DNA from: Gammaproteobacteria bacterium
Lineage (GTDB): Bacteria; Pseudomonadota; Gammaproteobacteria; Pseudomonadales; Pseudohongiellaceae
NCBI GenBank assembly: GCA_009844085.1
Contig: VYCF01000024.1
Span: 186,001-250,000 of the forward strand
DNA length: 64,000 bases
Reading direction: 5' to 3'
Shown here in pieces: positions 9,885-23,061 of the stretch. Positions within the stretch are counted from its first letter, which is position 1. Every line of letters begins with the position of its first letter. The notes beneath the pieces were generated by a model. That model made no database searches. It saw nothing but the letters and a program-made list of their open reading frames with translations, and was not told the DNA's origin. Both the position numbers and the translations under genes were made by a program.

Positions 9885-10163
9885 TCAGCCGCTGTCGGAC
9901 GATTTCTTGCGGATCAGATAGATGTATTTTCCATCCCGCCGCTGCTGTTCGAGCAACTCATGGCCCAGATACAGGCAAAACTTGGGTATGTCGCGCGTCG
10001 TGGAAGGATCGGTGGCGATGATCCGCAATTTCTGCCCTCCCGCCAGATCGCGGATCTTGTTATGCAGCAACATCACCGGTTCCGGGCAAAACAGCCCGCA
10101 GGCGTCAACCTGGGTTATCGGCTCGATGTCGGAAGCGCTTGGAGGATTCGGATCGTTTTTCAT
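9885..10163 (-). CDS. tusA: Sulfur carrier protein TusA
   Basis: The 92-residue TusA/SirA-fold protein carries the active cysteine in [21 protein letters not shown] (Cys26 of CPEP). TusA relays persulfide sulfur from a cysteine desulfurase, classically towards tRNA 2-thiouridine synthesis. The stop-start overlap with yheU (ATGA at 10163) and proximity to ttcA, a tRNA thiolation enzyme, place it in a sulfur/tRNA-modification neighbourhood. A second TusA-like gene lies at 50632-50865. Confidence 0.9.
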   Translation of the reverse strand: MKNDPNPPSASDIEPITQVDACGLFCPEPVMLLHNKIRDLAGGQKLRIIATDPSTTRDIPKFCLYLGHELLEQQRRDGKYIYLIRKKSSDSG

Positions 10164-10340
10164 TACCGCTTGACGAACAGTTGACAGGAACCGCTGTCCG
10201 GATCGTAGTCCAGGCCCAGCTTTCCGTCCTGCAATTGCGCTCGGATCTGCGCGACTTTCTCTGCCAGGCTATAGTCCCTGGCGCCATATTCGGTGCCCTC
10301 GCGGGTGACGAATTCCTCGATGACGGCGGTCAGCGCCTCA

Positions 10341-14556
<4,216 letters not shown>

Positions 14557-14589
14557 GCTCTCACTCCACTGCCCCGCGACTCGCGCGGC

Positions 14590-14617
14590 ATTATAACTTG
14601 CCCCGAACAGGCGGCAA
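14590..14617 (-). promoter_or_regulatory. Putative sigma-70 promoter of the fadBA operon
   Basis: On the minus strand, TTGCCG (14617-14612), a 16-bp spacer and a perfect TATAAT (14595-14590) lie about 35 bp before the fadB ATG. I could not identify a clear FadR- or PsrA-like palindrome next to it. Confidence 0.55.
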
Positions 14618-14643
14618 GGTGAGGCCCCTTCCTTCCGAACGGC

Positions 14644-14783
14644 GGCCTCGACCCGTTGCTGCCGGGCCGGGGGAGAGTACAGCGGACGCCGTAAATACGT
14701 CCCTGTAGGCTCCGGGCTCGGCGTCCTGCCTCGCACGCCCGCTGTACTCTCCCCCGTCCCGGCGGCGACTCACGACTGTGCTT
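14644..14783 (-). repeat. Hairpin repeat, copy A (inverted relative to copies B and C)
   Basis: This is one of three related elements of about 138 bp (see 16290-16427 and 61518-61655). An 18-bp perfect inverted repeat (14668-14685 with 14739-14756) encloses a 53-bp core containing the conserved TACAGGGACGTATT (minus strand). The core is nearly identical to that of copy C, but the stem sequence is completely different. The outer flanks share GTGAGTCGCCG with the other copies. It fills most of the interval between fadB and mazF. Confidence 0.85.
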
Positions 14784-14856
14784 GGATTGCGATTCCTGGC
14801 TTCGAGCAGAGTGTGCGAGACAGGACACCCACTCCGACCAATGGGCAACCCGGCTG

Positions 14857-15219
14857 TCAGGCGAGTTCGTTTACGGCCTCGGCACCGATCAACGGCAGCA
14901 GTTTCGCCAACGTTTCACGAAAATCGTCCAAACTCGCCTTGTCGATTTTCGTGGCTTTGCGTTCTCTCCAGGCGAGCGTCTGGACGATGTTCGCCACAAT
15001 GACAGATGGCTGTTCCAGGCCGGTGAGAGGAACCTCGTTAATTGAGCCGCGGACGCTGGTGCTGACCGGACAGCAAATCAGTAATCCTGTCCTTGCGTTG
15101 TACTCCCGGCTGCTCAATACCAGCGCGGGACGGTACTTACCGATTTCCTTGCCCTTGACGGGTTCGAAATCGAGCCAGATGACGTCTCTTCGTTCCGGTA
15201 CGTATCGCGTGGCGGCCAC
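14857..15219 (-). CDS. MazF/PemK-family mRNA interferase toxin
   Basis: The 120-aa protein has the MazF fold signature: an N-terminal PERRDVIWLDFEPVKGKE, then KYRPALVLSS and CPVSTSVRGS, with the Arg and Ser/Thr residues used in RNA cleavage. It is predicted to be a sequence-specific ribosome-independent endoribonuclease. It starts with GTG immediately after the antitoxin stop, as is typical of a coupled toxin-antitoxin pair. The target sequence cannot be predicted. Confidence 0.9.
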   Translation of the reverse strand: MAATRYVPERRDVIWLDFEPVKGKEIGKYRPALVLSSREYNARTGLLICCPVSTSVRGSINEVPLTGLEQPSVIVANIVQTLAWRERKATKIDKASLDDFRETLAKLLPLIGAEAVNELA

Positions 15220-15486
15220 TCAGTCTCCCATCTCGAAATCCGTCGGCGTCGCCAGCGCATCCACATGCGCCTTCGAAGGCGTGAGGTCTTCCAGCAATTC
15301 CCGTTCGCTGTAAGGGAGTTCGATCTTTTTTGCCGGACGCAGGACAGGTTTCACCACGAAGCCATCCGCACTGACGTCAACCACGACTTTGGCGCCTTCC
15401 TTGAGCCCCGGCAATTCCGCCATCAACCCAGTCACGCGCAATGCCAGACTGTTGCCCCATTTCTTGATCTCGGTTTCGACTTTCAT
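15220..15486 (-). CDS. MazE-type antitoxin (AbrB/SpoVT fold)
   Basis: The 88-residue protein has the swapped-hairpin DNA-binding N-terminus typical of MazE (ETEIKKWGNSLALRV and GLKEGAKVVVDV). Its C-terminal half is acidic and extended (LPYSERELLEDL), as expected for the toxin-wrapping tail. It is directly upstream of the toxin. A palindrome lies between its -35 and -10 boxes, consistent with autorepression. Confidence 0.88.
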   Translation of the reverse strand: MKVETEIKKWGNSLALRVTGLMAELPGLKEGAKVVVDVSADGFVVKPVLRPAKKIELPYSERELLEDLTPSKAHVDALATPTDFEMGD

Positions 15487-15520
15487 GTTTCTGTTAGCTT
15501 ACTAGTCCGAATTCTCACTT

Positions 15521-15548
15521 AGTGTATCCGATGTGGATACAATAGCAA
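15521..15548 (-). promoter_or_regulatory. mazEF promoter with embedded palindromic operator
   Basis: On the minus strand, TTGCTA (15548-15543) and TACACT (15526-15521) are separated by 16 bp. Between and overlapping them is the perfect inverted repeat TGTATCC-N5-GGATACA (15523-15541), which would place a bound MazE dimer on the polymerase site. The antitoxin ATG is 35 bp downstream. Confidence 0.6.
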
Positions 15549-15648
15549 ACTTTAAGGTTAGGTTGCATGGAGTGATCGGTACGGCCGTCCTGGACGCGAA
15601 TGTCTCTTCCAAGCTCATATGCCCGGAGCCTACCTATTGATTGTCACA

Positions 15649-16227
15649 CTAACTGACCCGGCCCACTCGTGACTTCGCTCGCTCGACAAGACCCTGAAAC
15701 TCGGGAAACGCTTCGTCGTATCGCAAGTGGGATGACGCCGGGTGTCCGATAACTGCATGCTCGATGTCCGCGGGCCATTCCAGTATGTGATCCGGCAACC
15801 TAAACCCCAACACCAGAACCGCATCGGGTTGCAAAGCGTCCAGCACGGTCCTGAACGGTGCTTGTGCTTCCACCCATTGGCGGAACATCGGATTGCCTCG
15901 CGGAGCATCCCCCACAAACGTCTGCACAAAATTGTAGAACGCGATCTCTTGAAACAGGCTGGCAATATCGGAATCGTCAATCCATCCCCTCTCCCCTCGA
16001 AGCACGTTTGCAATCTTCGTAAAGAACGGGAGCCGGCGATCTTCTTTCGGAAAACATTGCGTATGATACTCGACAACTTCTATGGTCACCTTGTTCTCTG
16101 GACAATTCCGCTTTAGCCAGTCGTAGTGCGATTCGCCAAGGACCAATACTCGAACCCCGAACCGACTTTGTCTTCCGTAGCGTTCACCGATCCAAGGGCG
16201 AAACCCAACGCCATTAAGCTTTTCCAT
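15649..16227 (-). CDS. Hypothetical protein with a uracil-DNA-glycosylase-superfamily-like fold
   Basis: This 192-aa protein starts at the ATG at 16227, with AGGAG 8 nt upstream. It has an N-terminal strand VRVLVLGESHYDW and a C-terminal VLVLGFRLPDHI followed by AVIGHPASSHLRYDE. The GES-H and late GHPASS arrangement resembles the two active-site loops of the UDG superfamily, but the catalytic Asp/Asn of known glycosylases is not evident. Base composition is slightly lower in GC than neighbouring core genes. It stands alone between mazEF and hairpin repeat B. Function is unknown. Confidence 0.65.
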   Translation of the reverse strand: MEKLNGVGFRPWIGERYGRQSRFGVRVLVLGESHYDWLKRNCPENKVTIEVVEYHTQCFPKEDRRLPFFTKIANVLRGERGWIDDSDIASLFQEIAFYNFVQTFVGDAPRGNPMFRQWVEAQAPFRTVLDALQPDAVLVLGFRLPDHILEWPADIEHAVIGHPASSHLRYDEAFPEFQGLVERAKSRVGRVS

Positions 16228-16247
16228 TTCCAATTCTCCTATTGGTA

Positions 16248-16469
16248 ACGAGATTCTGCGACTACGCCCAGAATAACTTGTTTCTGGGTCTGCACGATGT
16301 GAGTCGCCGTCGGGTGGCGCGGGGTTTAGCGGGCGTCCCCGACATGGATGTCGGGGCCGAATCGTACAGGGACGTATTCACAGCGTCCGCTAAATCCCGC
16401 GCCAGCCGGCGGCGACGGATCGAAGCCACCAACCACTACAACACACCCAACGAGATTCTGCGGCTACGC
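16248..16469. repeat. 20-bp direct repeats flanking hairpin repeat B
   Basis: A 20-bp sequence containing GAGATTCTGCG occurs at 16248-16267 and again at 16450-16469 with one mismatch, one on each side of hairpin repeat B. The right copy also forms an inverted repeat, ATTCTGCG (16455-16462) with CGCAGAAT (16479-16486). The rest of the interval from 16228 to 16566 holds no gene I can support. Confidence 0.6.
16290..16427 (+). repeat. Hairpin repeat, copy B
   Basis: This 138-bp element has inverted arms of 18 bp (16315-16332 with 16387-16404, one G-T type mismatch) around a 54-bp core. The core has an inner perfect hairpin CCCCGACA-TGGA-TGTCGGGG and then TACAGGGACGTATT. The outer flanks GTCGCCGTCGG and CCGGCGGCGAC also nearly pair. 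Flanks match copy C closely; the arms do not. Confidence 0.85.
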
Positions 16470-16566
16470 TTCGCTTCGCGCAGAATGACGGAGGGAGGGA
16501 GCCACTTCGGGCAGGATGGCGGGCATTCGGTTAGAATTTTGTGGGAATTTCTGGTGGAGGCCTTCG

Positions 16567-17613
16567 ATGCCTTTGCGGATGCTTGGATTGAGTCTGTTGC
16601 TGATGGCGGGTCAGGTCGGCGCATCCTCGAGCGGGGTGGTGCTGGTTTATCATCATGTGGCTACCGATACGCCGGCTTCGACCTCGATTTCGCCGGCGGA
16701 CTTTCGCTCGCACCTCGAGTATCTGCGCGATAACGGGTTCAACGTAATCGGGCTCGATGCGATGGTCGAGGCATTGCAATCCGGCGGGGAACTGCCGGAC
16801 CGGGCTGTGGCGATTACTTTCGACGACGGTTATTCGTCGATATACGAGACTGCTTTTCCGATGCTGCGGTCTTTCGATTTTCCCTTCACGCTTTTTCTGA
16901 GCACAGGCCCGATCGATCGGCGGTTGCGGAACTACATGAGCTGGGACCAGATCGGGGAAATGGCGTCCGCGGGCGTCCTGATCGCCAATCACATGGTGGA
17001 ACACCCGCATATGCTGGAACGGATGGAAGGCGAAAGCGAGGCGTCATGGATAGAGCGCCTGCGGGCCGAATTGTTGCAGGCGGAGCAGACGATCCTGGAA
17101 CGCACCGGCCAGTCCCACCGTTATCTGGCCTACCCCTATGGAGAGTTCGATCCGGCCATCAAGGACATGCTGCGGGAAGCGGACTTCATCGGATTCGCGC
17201 AGAACTCCGGCGCCATCGGGCCGAGTTCGGATTTCCTCGCCCTGCCACGCTATCCGCTGGCGGGAAGTTTTGCCGATCTGGAAAGCGCCAGCCTGAAATT
17301 CGCCACCCTGCCCTTCAATGTGCAATTGCTGGAGCCCGAATCACCGGTAACCGATGCGCCCACTCCGGCGGTGACGCTGCAATTTTCGCCCGCGGAAGTT
17401 GGCGCTTACGACCTGACGAGCCTGGGGTGCTTCGCCGGCGGACAGCCGATTCCGCTGGTATGGCTGGATCGGGATACGGGCATCGTGCGGCTGGAGCCGG
17501 AGACGAGCTTTTCCGGCCGCCGCTGGCGCTATATTTGCACCGCGCCGGACATCGGTTCGCGCAGGTTCCATTGGCACTCGGTCCAGTGGATCAATCCGAC
17601 GATTCCGGAATAA
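16567..17613 (+). CDS. Exported polysaccharide deacetylase (NodB homology domain)
   Basis: From the ATG at 16567 (GGTGGAGG at 16553-16560) the product is 348 aa with a signal peptide (MLGLSLLLMAGQVGA). NodB motifs follow: LVYHHV, the catalytic/metal TFDDGY, and a metal-binding H-x3-H in NHMVEHPHM, then YPYGEFD. These predict a zinc-dependent N- or O-deacetylase of cell-wall or exopolysaccharide sugar in the periplasm. The last 100 residues are an extra beta-rich region with two cysteines. It is convergent with the bax-like gene. Confidence 0.88.
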   Translation: MPLRMLGLSLLLMAGQVGASSSGVVLVYHHVATDTPASTSISPADFRSHLEYLRDNGFNVIGLDAMVEALQSGGELPDRAVAITFDDGYSSIYETAFPMLRSFDFPFTLFLSTGPIDRRLRNYMSWDQIGEMASAGVLIANHMVEHPHMLERMEGESEASWIERLRAELLQAEQTILERTGQSHRYLAYPYGEFDPAIKDMLREADFIGFAQNSGAIGPSSDFLALPRYPLAGSFADLESASLKFATLPFNVQLLEPESPVTDAPTPAVTLQFSPAEVGAYDLTSLGCFAGGQPIPLVWLDRDTGIVRLEPETSFSGRRWRYICTAPDIGSRRFHWHSVQWINPTIPE

Positions 17614-17628
17614 ATTCACAAGAGACTT

Positions 17629-17660
17629 TGCACAATGTGAGTTGCCGACGGCAACGGTTC
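17629..17660 (+). repeat. Short form of the hairpin-repeat end sequence
   Basis: TGCACAATGTGAGT, identical to the left flank of repeat copy C, is followed by a small perfect hairpin (GTTGCC-GAC-GGCAAC, 17641-17655) and CGGTTCG, which resembles the right flank of the long elements. The internal core is absent. It lies between convergent genes and could also act as a weak terminator. Confidence 0.5.
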
Positions 17661-17667
17661 GCGCTCA

Positions 17668-18552
17668 TCAGTTGAGCATGCCGATAGCGGTGGCGTAGTC
17701 GCCGTCGCGCGCCGTGAGATCGTTCTGCACGATGATCGTCTGCAACTCGTCGACATAGTTGCGGCCGCGCTGGGAGTAGCGATTGAGGCCGAAGGCGAGC
17801 ACGAGGGAATCGAGTTCCCGCTGCTGCAATTTCATCGTCTGCCGCAATTCGCGGAAGAACTGGTAGCTGTGATGGGTATTGATGTTCAGGAAGTAAGCTT
17901 CCATAGCGTCGTGCAAGGTCGCGAAACTACGCACTTCGTGCGTCGCCCCGCTACGCCGCTGCGCGGGCACGATGCCGCAGCCGGGGTCGAAGCACCATTG
18001 TCCGAACACGTTGTTGCCTTCGCGTACGAATCTGGAAGTGCCCCAGGCTGATTCGTTGGCTGCCTGGGCCAGCGCCAGGGACGTAGGCACGATGTCGACC
18101 CGGAACAACAGTTCATCCAGCCAGGCCTGGCGGGTTCCGTAATCGGTTTCGGCGACTTCGTAACGCGCGGCAATGTCCAGCAGCCAGTCACGCGAAGATG
18201 CGGTCAGCGCGCCGCCGTTGCGCAAGGTTCCGTCCATGGCGATCAGGCGCAGCCGGTCCAGCGTGATCAGATGATTCTGTTCGTCGACATAATCCTGAAT
18301 GAAATCCAGGAACGTTCGTTTTCGTTCGCCGACGGTTTCGGCGAGAGAAAGATCGGGAAAGACGGTCTGCGGCGACGGTGACGGTGTCGATAGAGCTTCG
18401 GAAATTGTCAATTCCGTGACTTCCGGTTCCTCCACCATCGTTTCACTGGTGATCCATCCGGCAAAAACGAGCAATCCGGCCGTGACTATCGTTACCAGCA
18501 GGTGTTCGGCGACGAAAGCCGGCAGGAGTTCGTTTTTCCTGGTTTTTTCCAT
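17668..18552 (-). CDS. Bax-type protein with glucosaminidase domain
   Basis: This 294-aa protein has one N-terminal membrane segment (about 18-36, LLVTIVTAGLLVFAGWI), an acidic linker and a C-terminal mannosyl-glycoprotein endo-beta-N-acetylglucosaminidase-like domain. The key motif is LALAQAANESAWGTSRF, which contains the putative catalytic Glu, followed by NNVFGQWCF. It resembles E. coli Bax and is probably a membrane-anchored peptidoglycan hydrolase. It is in tandem with bolA, a cell-shape regulator. Confidence 0.85.
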   Translation of the reverse strand: MEKTRKNELLPAFVAEHLLVTIVTAGLLVFAGWITSETMVEEPEVTELTISEALSTPSPSPQTVFPDLSLAETVGERKRTFLDFIQDYVDEQNHLITLDRLRLIAMDGTLRNGGALTASSRDWLLDIAARYEVAETDYGTRQAWLDELLFRVDIVPTSLALAQAANESAWGTSRFVREGNNVFGQWCFDPGCGIVPAQRRSGATHEVRSFATLHDAMEAYFLNINTHHSYQFFRELRQTMKLQQRELDSLVLAFGLNRYSQRGRNYVDELQTIIVQNDLTARDGDYATAIGMLN

Positions 18553-18612
18553 GGATCAGCAGTTCCCTGGTTTCTTTGTGCGATCGATCCGCGCCGAACG
18601 TGGACGCGGCGG

Positions 18613-18936
18613 TCAGGCGATTGCCCGGCTGCCGCCCCGGCAGTCGGGCGAACGGGGCGTCGTCTCTTCCCGTTCCCGCCACTCACCGGGGGTATACAGA
18701 TGGAGCGCGAGAGCATGAATGCCGCCGGCAAGTTCGGCCGACAGCAAGCTGTAGACCTGTTGATGCCTGGCGACACGGCTCATGCCGGCAAAGCGGGACG
18801 AAACCACCGTGAGCCTGAAATGCGAATCCGTCGCCGGGCCGCCGTGCATGTGGCTTTCGTTCAGCACTTCGAGAAATGCCGGTTCGAATTCCAGTTTCAG
18901 TTTCTGTTCGAGCGCTGTTTGCATGCGATTCAGCAT
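18613..18936 (-). CDS. bolA: BolA family protein
   Basis: BolA-type proteins bind monothiol glutaredoxins and can regulate transcription of cell-wall genes. The product has the class-II KH-like fold with LNESHMHGGPATDSHF, the conserved His-rich loop, and then HQQVYSLLSAELAGGIHALALH. The start is uncertain: I use the ATG at 18936, but a GTG at 18945 is in frame. A 19-residue Arg/Ser-rich tail extends beyond the E. coli length. Confidence 0.88.
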   Translation of the reverse strand: MLNRMQTALEQKLKLEFEPAFLEVLNESHMHGGPATDSHFRLTVVSSRFAGMSRVARHQQVYSLLSAELAGGIHALALHLYTPGEWREREETTPRSPDCRGGSRAIA

Positions 18937-19089
18937 CCCGTTCACGGCGCGGCACTATATACTAAAATCGGTCCTGCGGACAGGGTTTCGCGCTTTGCTT
19001 TCTTGAGTTCCCGAGCAGGCGCGCGACCGGTTATGGCCATATCGGCCCCTCTCCGCTGAACTTGACCAAGATTGAATTATAGCGAATAC

Positions 19090-19944
19090 ATGCCGATTTC
19101 CTGGTATCCCGGACATATGCACAAGGCGCGCAGGGAACTCGGCTCGCTGCTGCGCGGCGCCCGGATCGTAATTGAAGTGCTCGATGCGCGGATTCCAGCG
19201 GCAAGTTCCAATCCCCTGCTGGCCTCGATGCGGGGAAACCTGCCGCTCATCCGGGTACTCAACAAGTGCGACCTTGCAGATGACGGCCTTACCGCGGCCT
19301 GGCAGACTCATTTCGCCGGATTGCAGGACGGCGCATGCCTGAGTAATGGCAGAGACTCGCCACTGGACCGGAATCGGTTGCTTGAGCAGATTCGGCATTT
19401 GGCAGGCGCCTCTCCCGGCGGCAAGGCCGGAAAACCGGGCCGCATTGCGATCGTCGGAATTCCGAACGTCGGCAAATCCTCGCTGATGAACTGGTGTATC
19501 GACCGCAAGCTGGCGCGAACCGGCAATACGCCGAGCGTAACCCGGGAACAGCAATTCACGCGTTTCGCCGGGGACTGGACCATGGTCGATACGCCCGGCA
19601 TGTTGCGGCCCAAACTGGAAGACCAGCATGCCGCGTTTCTCATGGCGAGCATCGGCAGCATCGGCGCAGCAGCCGCCGATACCATGGAAGTGGCCGGATT
19701 TTTGGCCGGTCTGCTGCTGGAACGGCATCGGGAGCGGCTCGAGGATCGTTATGGGCTCGAAACATCCGATGCAACTCCGGGAAAGTTATTTGATAGGATT
19801 GCCGTTTCGCGCGGGGCGCTGAAAAAAGCCGGCCTCGCCGACCCGGAAAAGGCTGCGGAAATTCTGCTCAACGACTTCCGCGCCGCGAGACTGGGCAAAA
19901 TCACCCTGGAGTATCCGCCGAATCCCGAAAGCGGGCAGGCCTGA
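19090..19944 (+). CDS. ylqF: YlqF/RbgA-type circularly permuted GTPase
   Basis: The G-motifs occur in permuted order: G4 (LNKCDLADD) precedes G1 (GIPNVGKSSLMN), then G3 (DTPGML). This is the hallmark of the YlqF/RbgA family, which assists assembly of the large ribosomal subunit. The N-terminal SWYPGHMHKARREL is family-specific. I use the ATG at 19090 (284 aa); an in-frame TTG at 19072 has no better ribosome-binding site. It lies 7 bp upstream of the M16 peptidase gene. Confidence 0.9.
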   Translation: MPISWYPGHMHKARRELGSLLRGARIVIEVLDARIPAASSNPLLASMRGNLPLIRVLNKCDLADDGLTAAWQTHFAGLQDGACLSNGRDSPLDRNRLLEQIRHLAGASPGGKAGKPGRIAIVGIPNVGKSSLMNWCIDRKLARTGNTPSVTREQQFTRFAGDWTMVDTPGMLRPKLEDQHAAFLMASIGSIGAAAADTMEVAGFLAGLLLERHRERLEDRYGLETSDATPGKLFDRIAVSRGALKKAGLADPEKAAEILLNDFRAARLGKITLEYPPNPESGQA

Positions 19945-19951
19945 CAAACAA

Positions 19952-22918
19952 ATGACCGATACCAGTTCCCATGTTACCGGCGCTGATGAGACCGATCAGG
20001 CCGCAAAATCGCACCCTGCCTTTCGCTGGCGCCGGAGCAGCCGGGTCGACTCGCTCAATATCGGCGTAGAAGAGTACGAACATCGCGCTACCGGCGCCTT
20101 GCATTACCATCTCGACAGCGAGAGCCCCGAAAACGTTTTCCTGGTGGCTTTCCGCACGGCGCCGATGGATTCGACCGGCGTTGCGCATATTCTCGAACAC
20201 ACCAGTCTCTGCGGCAGCGCCAGGTTTCCGGTGCGGGACCCGTTCTTCATGATGACCCGCCGCTCGCTGAATACCTTCATGAACGCATTCACCAGTAGCG
20301 ACTGGACCGCCTATCCTTTTGCCAGCAAAAATAGAAAGGACTTCAATAATCTTTTACAAGTGTATATTGATGCTGCATTTTCGCCCAATCTTCATGAGCT
20401 GGATTTTGCCCAGGAAGGACATCGGCTCGAATTCGCCGAGGCAGACGACCCGAACAGCGAACTGACGATCAAGGGCGTCGTCTACAACGAAATGAAGGGC
20501 GCCATGAGTTCGCCGGTCAGCGTTCTCTGGCATACCATGTGCCGCTACCTGTTTCCGGAAACCACCTATCATTTCAACAGCGGCGGCGACCCGGGAGAGA
20601 TTCCGAAACTCGGCTACGGTCAACTGCTCGACTTTCACCGCCGGCATTACCACCCGGGCAATTCGGTGTTCATGACCTTCGGCGACATTCCGGCCGGCGA
20701 TCACCAGGCGCGCTTCGAGGAGTACGCCCTGTCTGCATTCGAAGCGCTTGAAACGAACATCACGATCGCAGACGAATCGCGTTATCCGGCGCCGGTCCGC
20801 GTCGAAGAGCGATACTACGCGGAAGAAGAAAACCTCGAGCGCAAGACTCATGTCCTGCTTGGCTGGCTGCTTGGCCGAAGCAGCGAACTCGAAGAACAAT
20901 TCCGCGCACAACTGCTGGCGAGCGTATTGCTGGACAACAGCGCCAGCCCGTTGCTCAAGGCCCTTGAATCCAGCGATCTGGGCGCCTCGCCTTCTCCGCT
21001 ATGCGGACTGGAATCCTCCTTTCGCGAAATGAGTTTCATGGCCGGTCTCGAAGGCTGCGCTCCCGACGCCACCGGGCAGGTCGAGCAATTGATCGTCGAA
21101 ACGCTCAAACAGGTTGCCCGGGAGGGCGTGCCGTTGGAGCAGGTCGAAGCGGCCTTGCATCAACTGGAACTCGATCAGCGCGAAATCACAGGGGGTTCGT
21201 ATCCCTATGGCCTGCAATTGATCCTGGCAGGACTGCCGGCCGCGATACATCGCGGCGACCCGGTCGCCATGCTCGATCTGGATCCCGTGCTGGCGAAGTT
21301 GCGGGAGGCGATTCGCGACCCCGGATTCATACCCGGCCTGGCGCGCGATCTGTTACTCGACAATCCGCACCGCGTCACGCTCACACTGGTTCCGGATCCC
21401 GAACTCGAGGCGCGCAGGACCGCGGCCGAAAAGCGGCGGCTGGCAAGAATTCGCGATTCGCTGCAACAGGATGAGAAGGCAAGAATCATCGAACGCTCGC
21501 GCCTGCTCGAGGAACGGCAGATGCAGGCGGACGATCCGGAAATCCTGCCGAAAGTCGGACTTGAAGACGTTCCGGCGGAAATGAGCGAGCCGCAGCGCCA
21601 GACCCTGCGCCTGCCCGATGGCGATGCCGTCAGCTTTTACGCCCAGGGAACCAATGGCCTGGCCTATCAGCAGATCGTCTTCCACCTGCCGCGGCTGGAA
21701 GAGGATTTGCTCGATTGTCTGCAACTGTACGCGGCCTGCCTCGGCGAACTCGGCGTCGGGGAAAGGGATTACGCCGCGGTCCAGACCTGGCAGTCCCGCA
21801 TCTGCGGCGGCATCGACAGTTTCAGCAGCATCCGGGCGCATCTCGGCGACGTGCAATCGAATCACGCCCTTTTTACCGTTTCTTCCAGGTGCCTGATCGA
21901 CAAGCACGCGGAGCTTGCCGATCTAATGCACGCCACGATCCGGGAATTGCGTTTCGACGAGGGCCGCCGCCTGAAGGAGCTTGTTGAACAAATTATGGCG
22001 CGCAAGGAAAACAGCATAACTTCCCAGGGCCACAATCTGGCCATGAGCCTCGCGTGCAGCCGGATGAGTCCGGCCGCCCAGCTTGCGCACAATACCAGCG
22101 GGCTGGAGAGCATCCGGCGCTTGCGGGAACTGGCGCGCGAAATACCGGAAACCGGAGCGCAGCAAGACCTGCTTGCGCGGTTCGCTCATTTGCATCGGCA
22201 AATTGTCGATAGCGAGCGGCAGTTCCTGCTGATCGCGGAACCCGAGCACCGCGACCGCCTGCTGGACGAACTGGCGGCAACCTGGTCGGGCCCCGCAAAG
22301 AGCGGCGCGGACGGCAAACTCGCCCTGCCCTCGCTGCGCGAACGCGCGTGCGAAGTCTGGACCACGGCGACCTCGGTGAATTTCTGCGCCAAGGCCTGGC
22401 CTACGGTCCCGGGCGATCATGAAGACAATCCCGTGCTGCACGTGCTCGGCCGCTTCATCAACAACGGCTTTCTGCATCGCGCGATCAGGGAACAGGGCGG
22501 CGCCTACGGCAGCGGGGCCGGTCAGAATTCCAACACAGCCGTGTTTCGATGCTTTTCCTATCGCGACCCGCGGCTGAACGAAACACTGGGGGATTTCGAT
22601 CGGGCGCTGGACTGGGTATTGCAAGGGAAGCACAAGGAAAGTCAGTTGGAAGAGGCGATTCTCGGCGTGATCGCTTCGATGGACAAACCGTCCTCTCCCG
22701 CGGGCGAGGCGAAAATCGCCTTTTATGACAATCTGTTCGGCCGCAGCCTTGAGCAGAGGCTGGTCTTCCGCAAGCGGGCGCTCGCCACTACGCTGGCGGA
22801 TCTCAAGACGGTAACGGAACGCTATTTCAATTCCGATGCCGCAAGTTACGGCCTCATTACCAGCCGGGAAGCGGCGAACTCCCTGCAACTCAAGGACTTG
22901 CGCGTCGTCAATCTGTAA
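19952..22918 (+). CDS. M16C family zinc metallopeptidase (PreP/presequence-protease-like)
   Basis: This 988-residue protein has the inverted zinc motif HILEH at 79-83, with the distal Glu in GVVYNEMKGAM. The size and two-half architecture match the M16C PreP/CYM1 family, which degrades oligopeptides inside a closed chamber. No signal peptide is visible, so it is predicted to be cytoplasmic. It follows the YlqF gene by 7 bp. The C-terminal half (from about residue 560) is the catalytically inactive repeat. Confidence 0.93.
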   Translation: MTDTSSHVTGADETDQAAKSHPAFRWRRSSRVDSLNIGVEEYEHRATGALHYHLDSESPENVFLVAFRTAPMDSTGVAHILEHTSLCGSARFPVRDPFFMMTRRSLNTFMNAFTSSDWTAYPFASKNRKDFNNLLQVYIDAAFSPNLHELDFAQEGHRLEFAEADDPNSELTIKGVVYNEMKGAMSSPVSVLWHTMCRYLFPETTYHFNSGGDPGEIPKLGYGQLLDFHRRHYHPGNSVFMTFGDIPAGDHQARFEEYALSAFEALETNITIADESRYPAPVRVEERYYAEEENLERKTHVLLGWLLGRSSELEEQFRAQLLASVLLDNSASPLLKALESSDLGASPSPLCGLESSFREMSFMAGLEGCAPDATGQVEQLIVETLKQVAREGVPLEQVEAALHQLELDQREITGGSYPYGLQLILAGLPAAIHRGDPVAMLDLDPVLAKLREAIRDPGFIPGLARDLLLDNPHRVTLTLVPDPELEARRTAAEKRRLARIRDSLQQDEKARIIERSRLLEERQMQADDPEILPKVGLEDVPAEMSEPQRQTLRLPDGDAVSFYAQGTNGLAYQQIVFHLPRLEEDLLDCLQLYAACLGELGVGERDYAAVQTWQSRICGGIDSFSSIRAHLGDVQSNHALFTVSSRCLIDKHAELADLMHATIRELRFDEGRRLKELVEQIMARKENSITSQGHNLAMSLACSRMSPAAQLAHNTSGLESIRRLRELAREIPETGAQQDLLARFAHLHRQIVDSERQFLLIAEPEHRDRLLDELAATWSGPAKSGADGKLALPSLRERACEVWTTATSVNFCAKAWPTVPGDHEDNPVLHVLGRFINNGFLHRAIREQGGAYGSGAGQNSNTAVFRCFSYRDPRLNETLGDFDRALDWVLQGKHKESQLEEAILGVIASMDKPSSPAGEAKIAFYDNLFGRSLEQRLVFRKRALATTLADLKTVTERYFNSDAASYGLITSREAANSLQLKDLRVVNL

Positions 22919-23061
22919 ACAAGGCGATCGCGCGCGGCCGATTGAAAATTTTTTGTCCTGCGGGGAACTTTTGCGGCAAGGGTGTGTCTGAGAGTGCGTA
23001 GGTGGATTTTGTCCAGCAGTATCGGACCTTGATTCATTTATCTCTCCCTTGATAGAACGTT

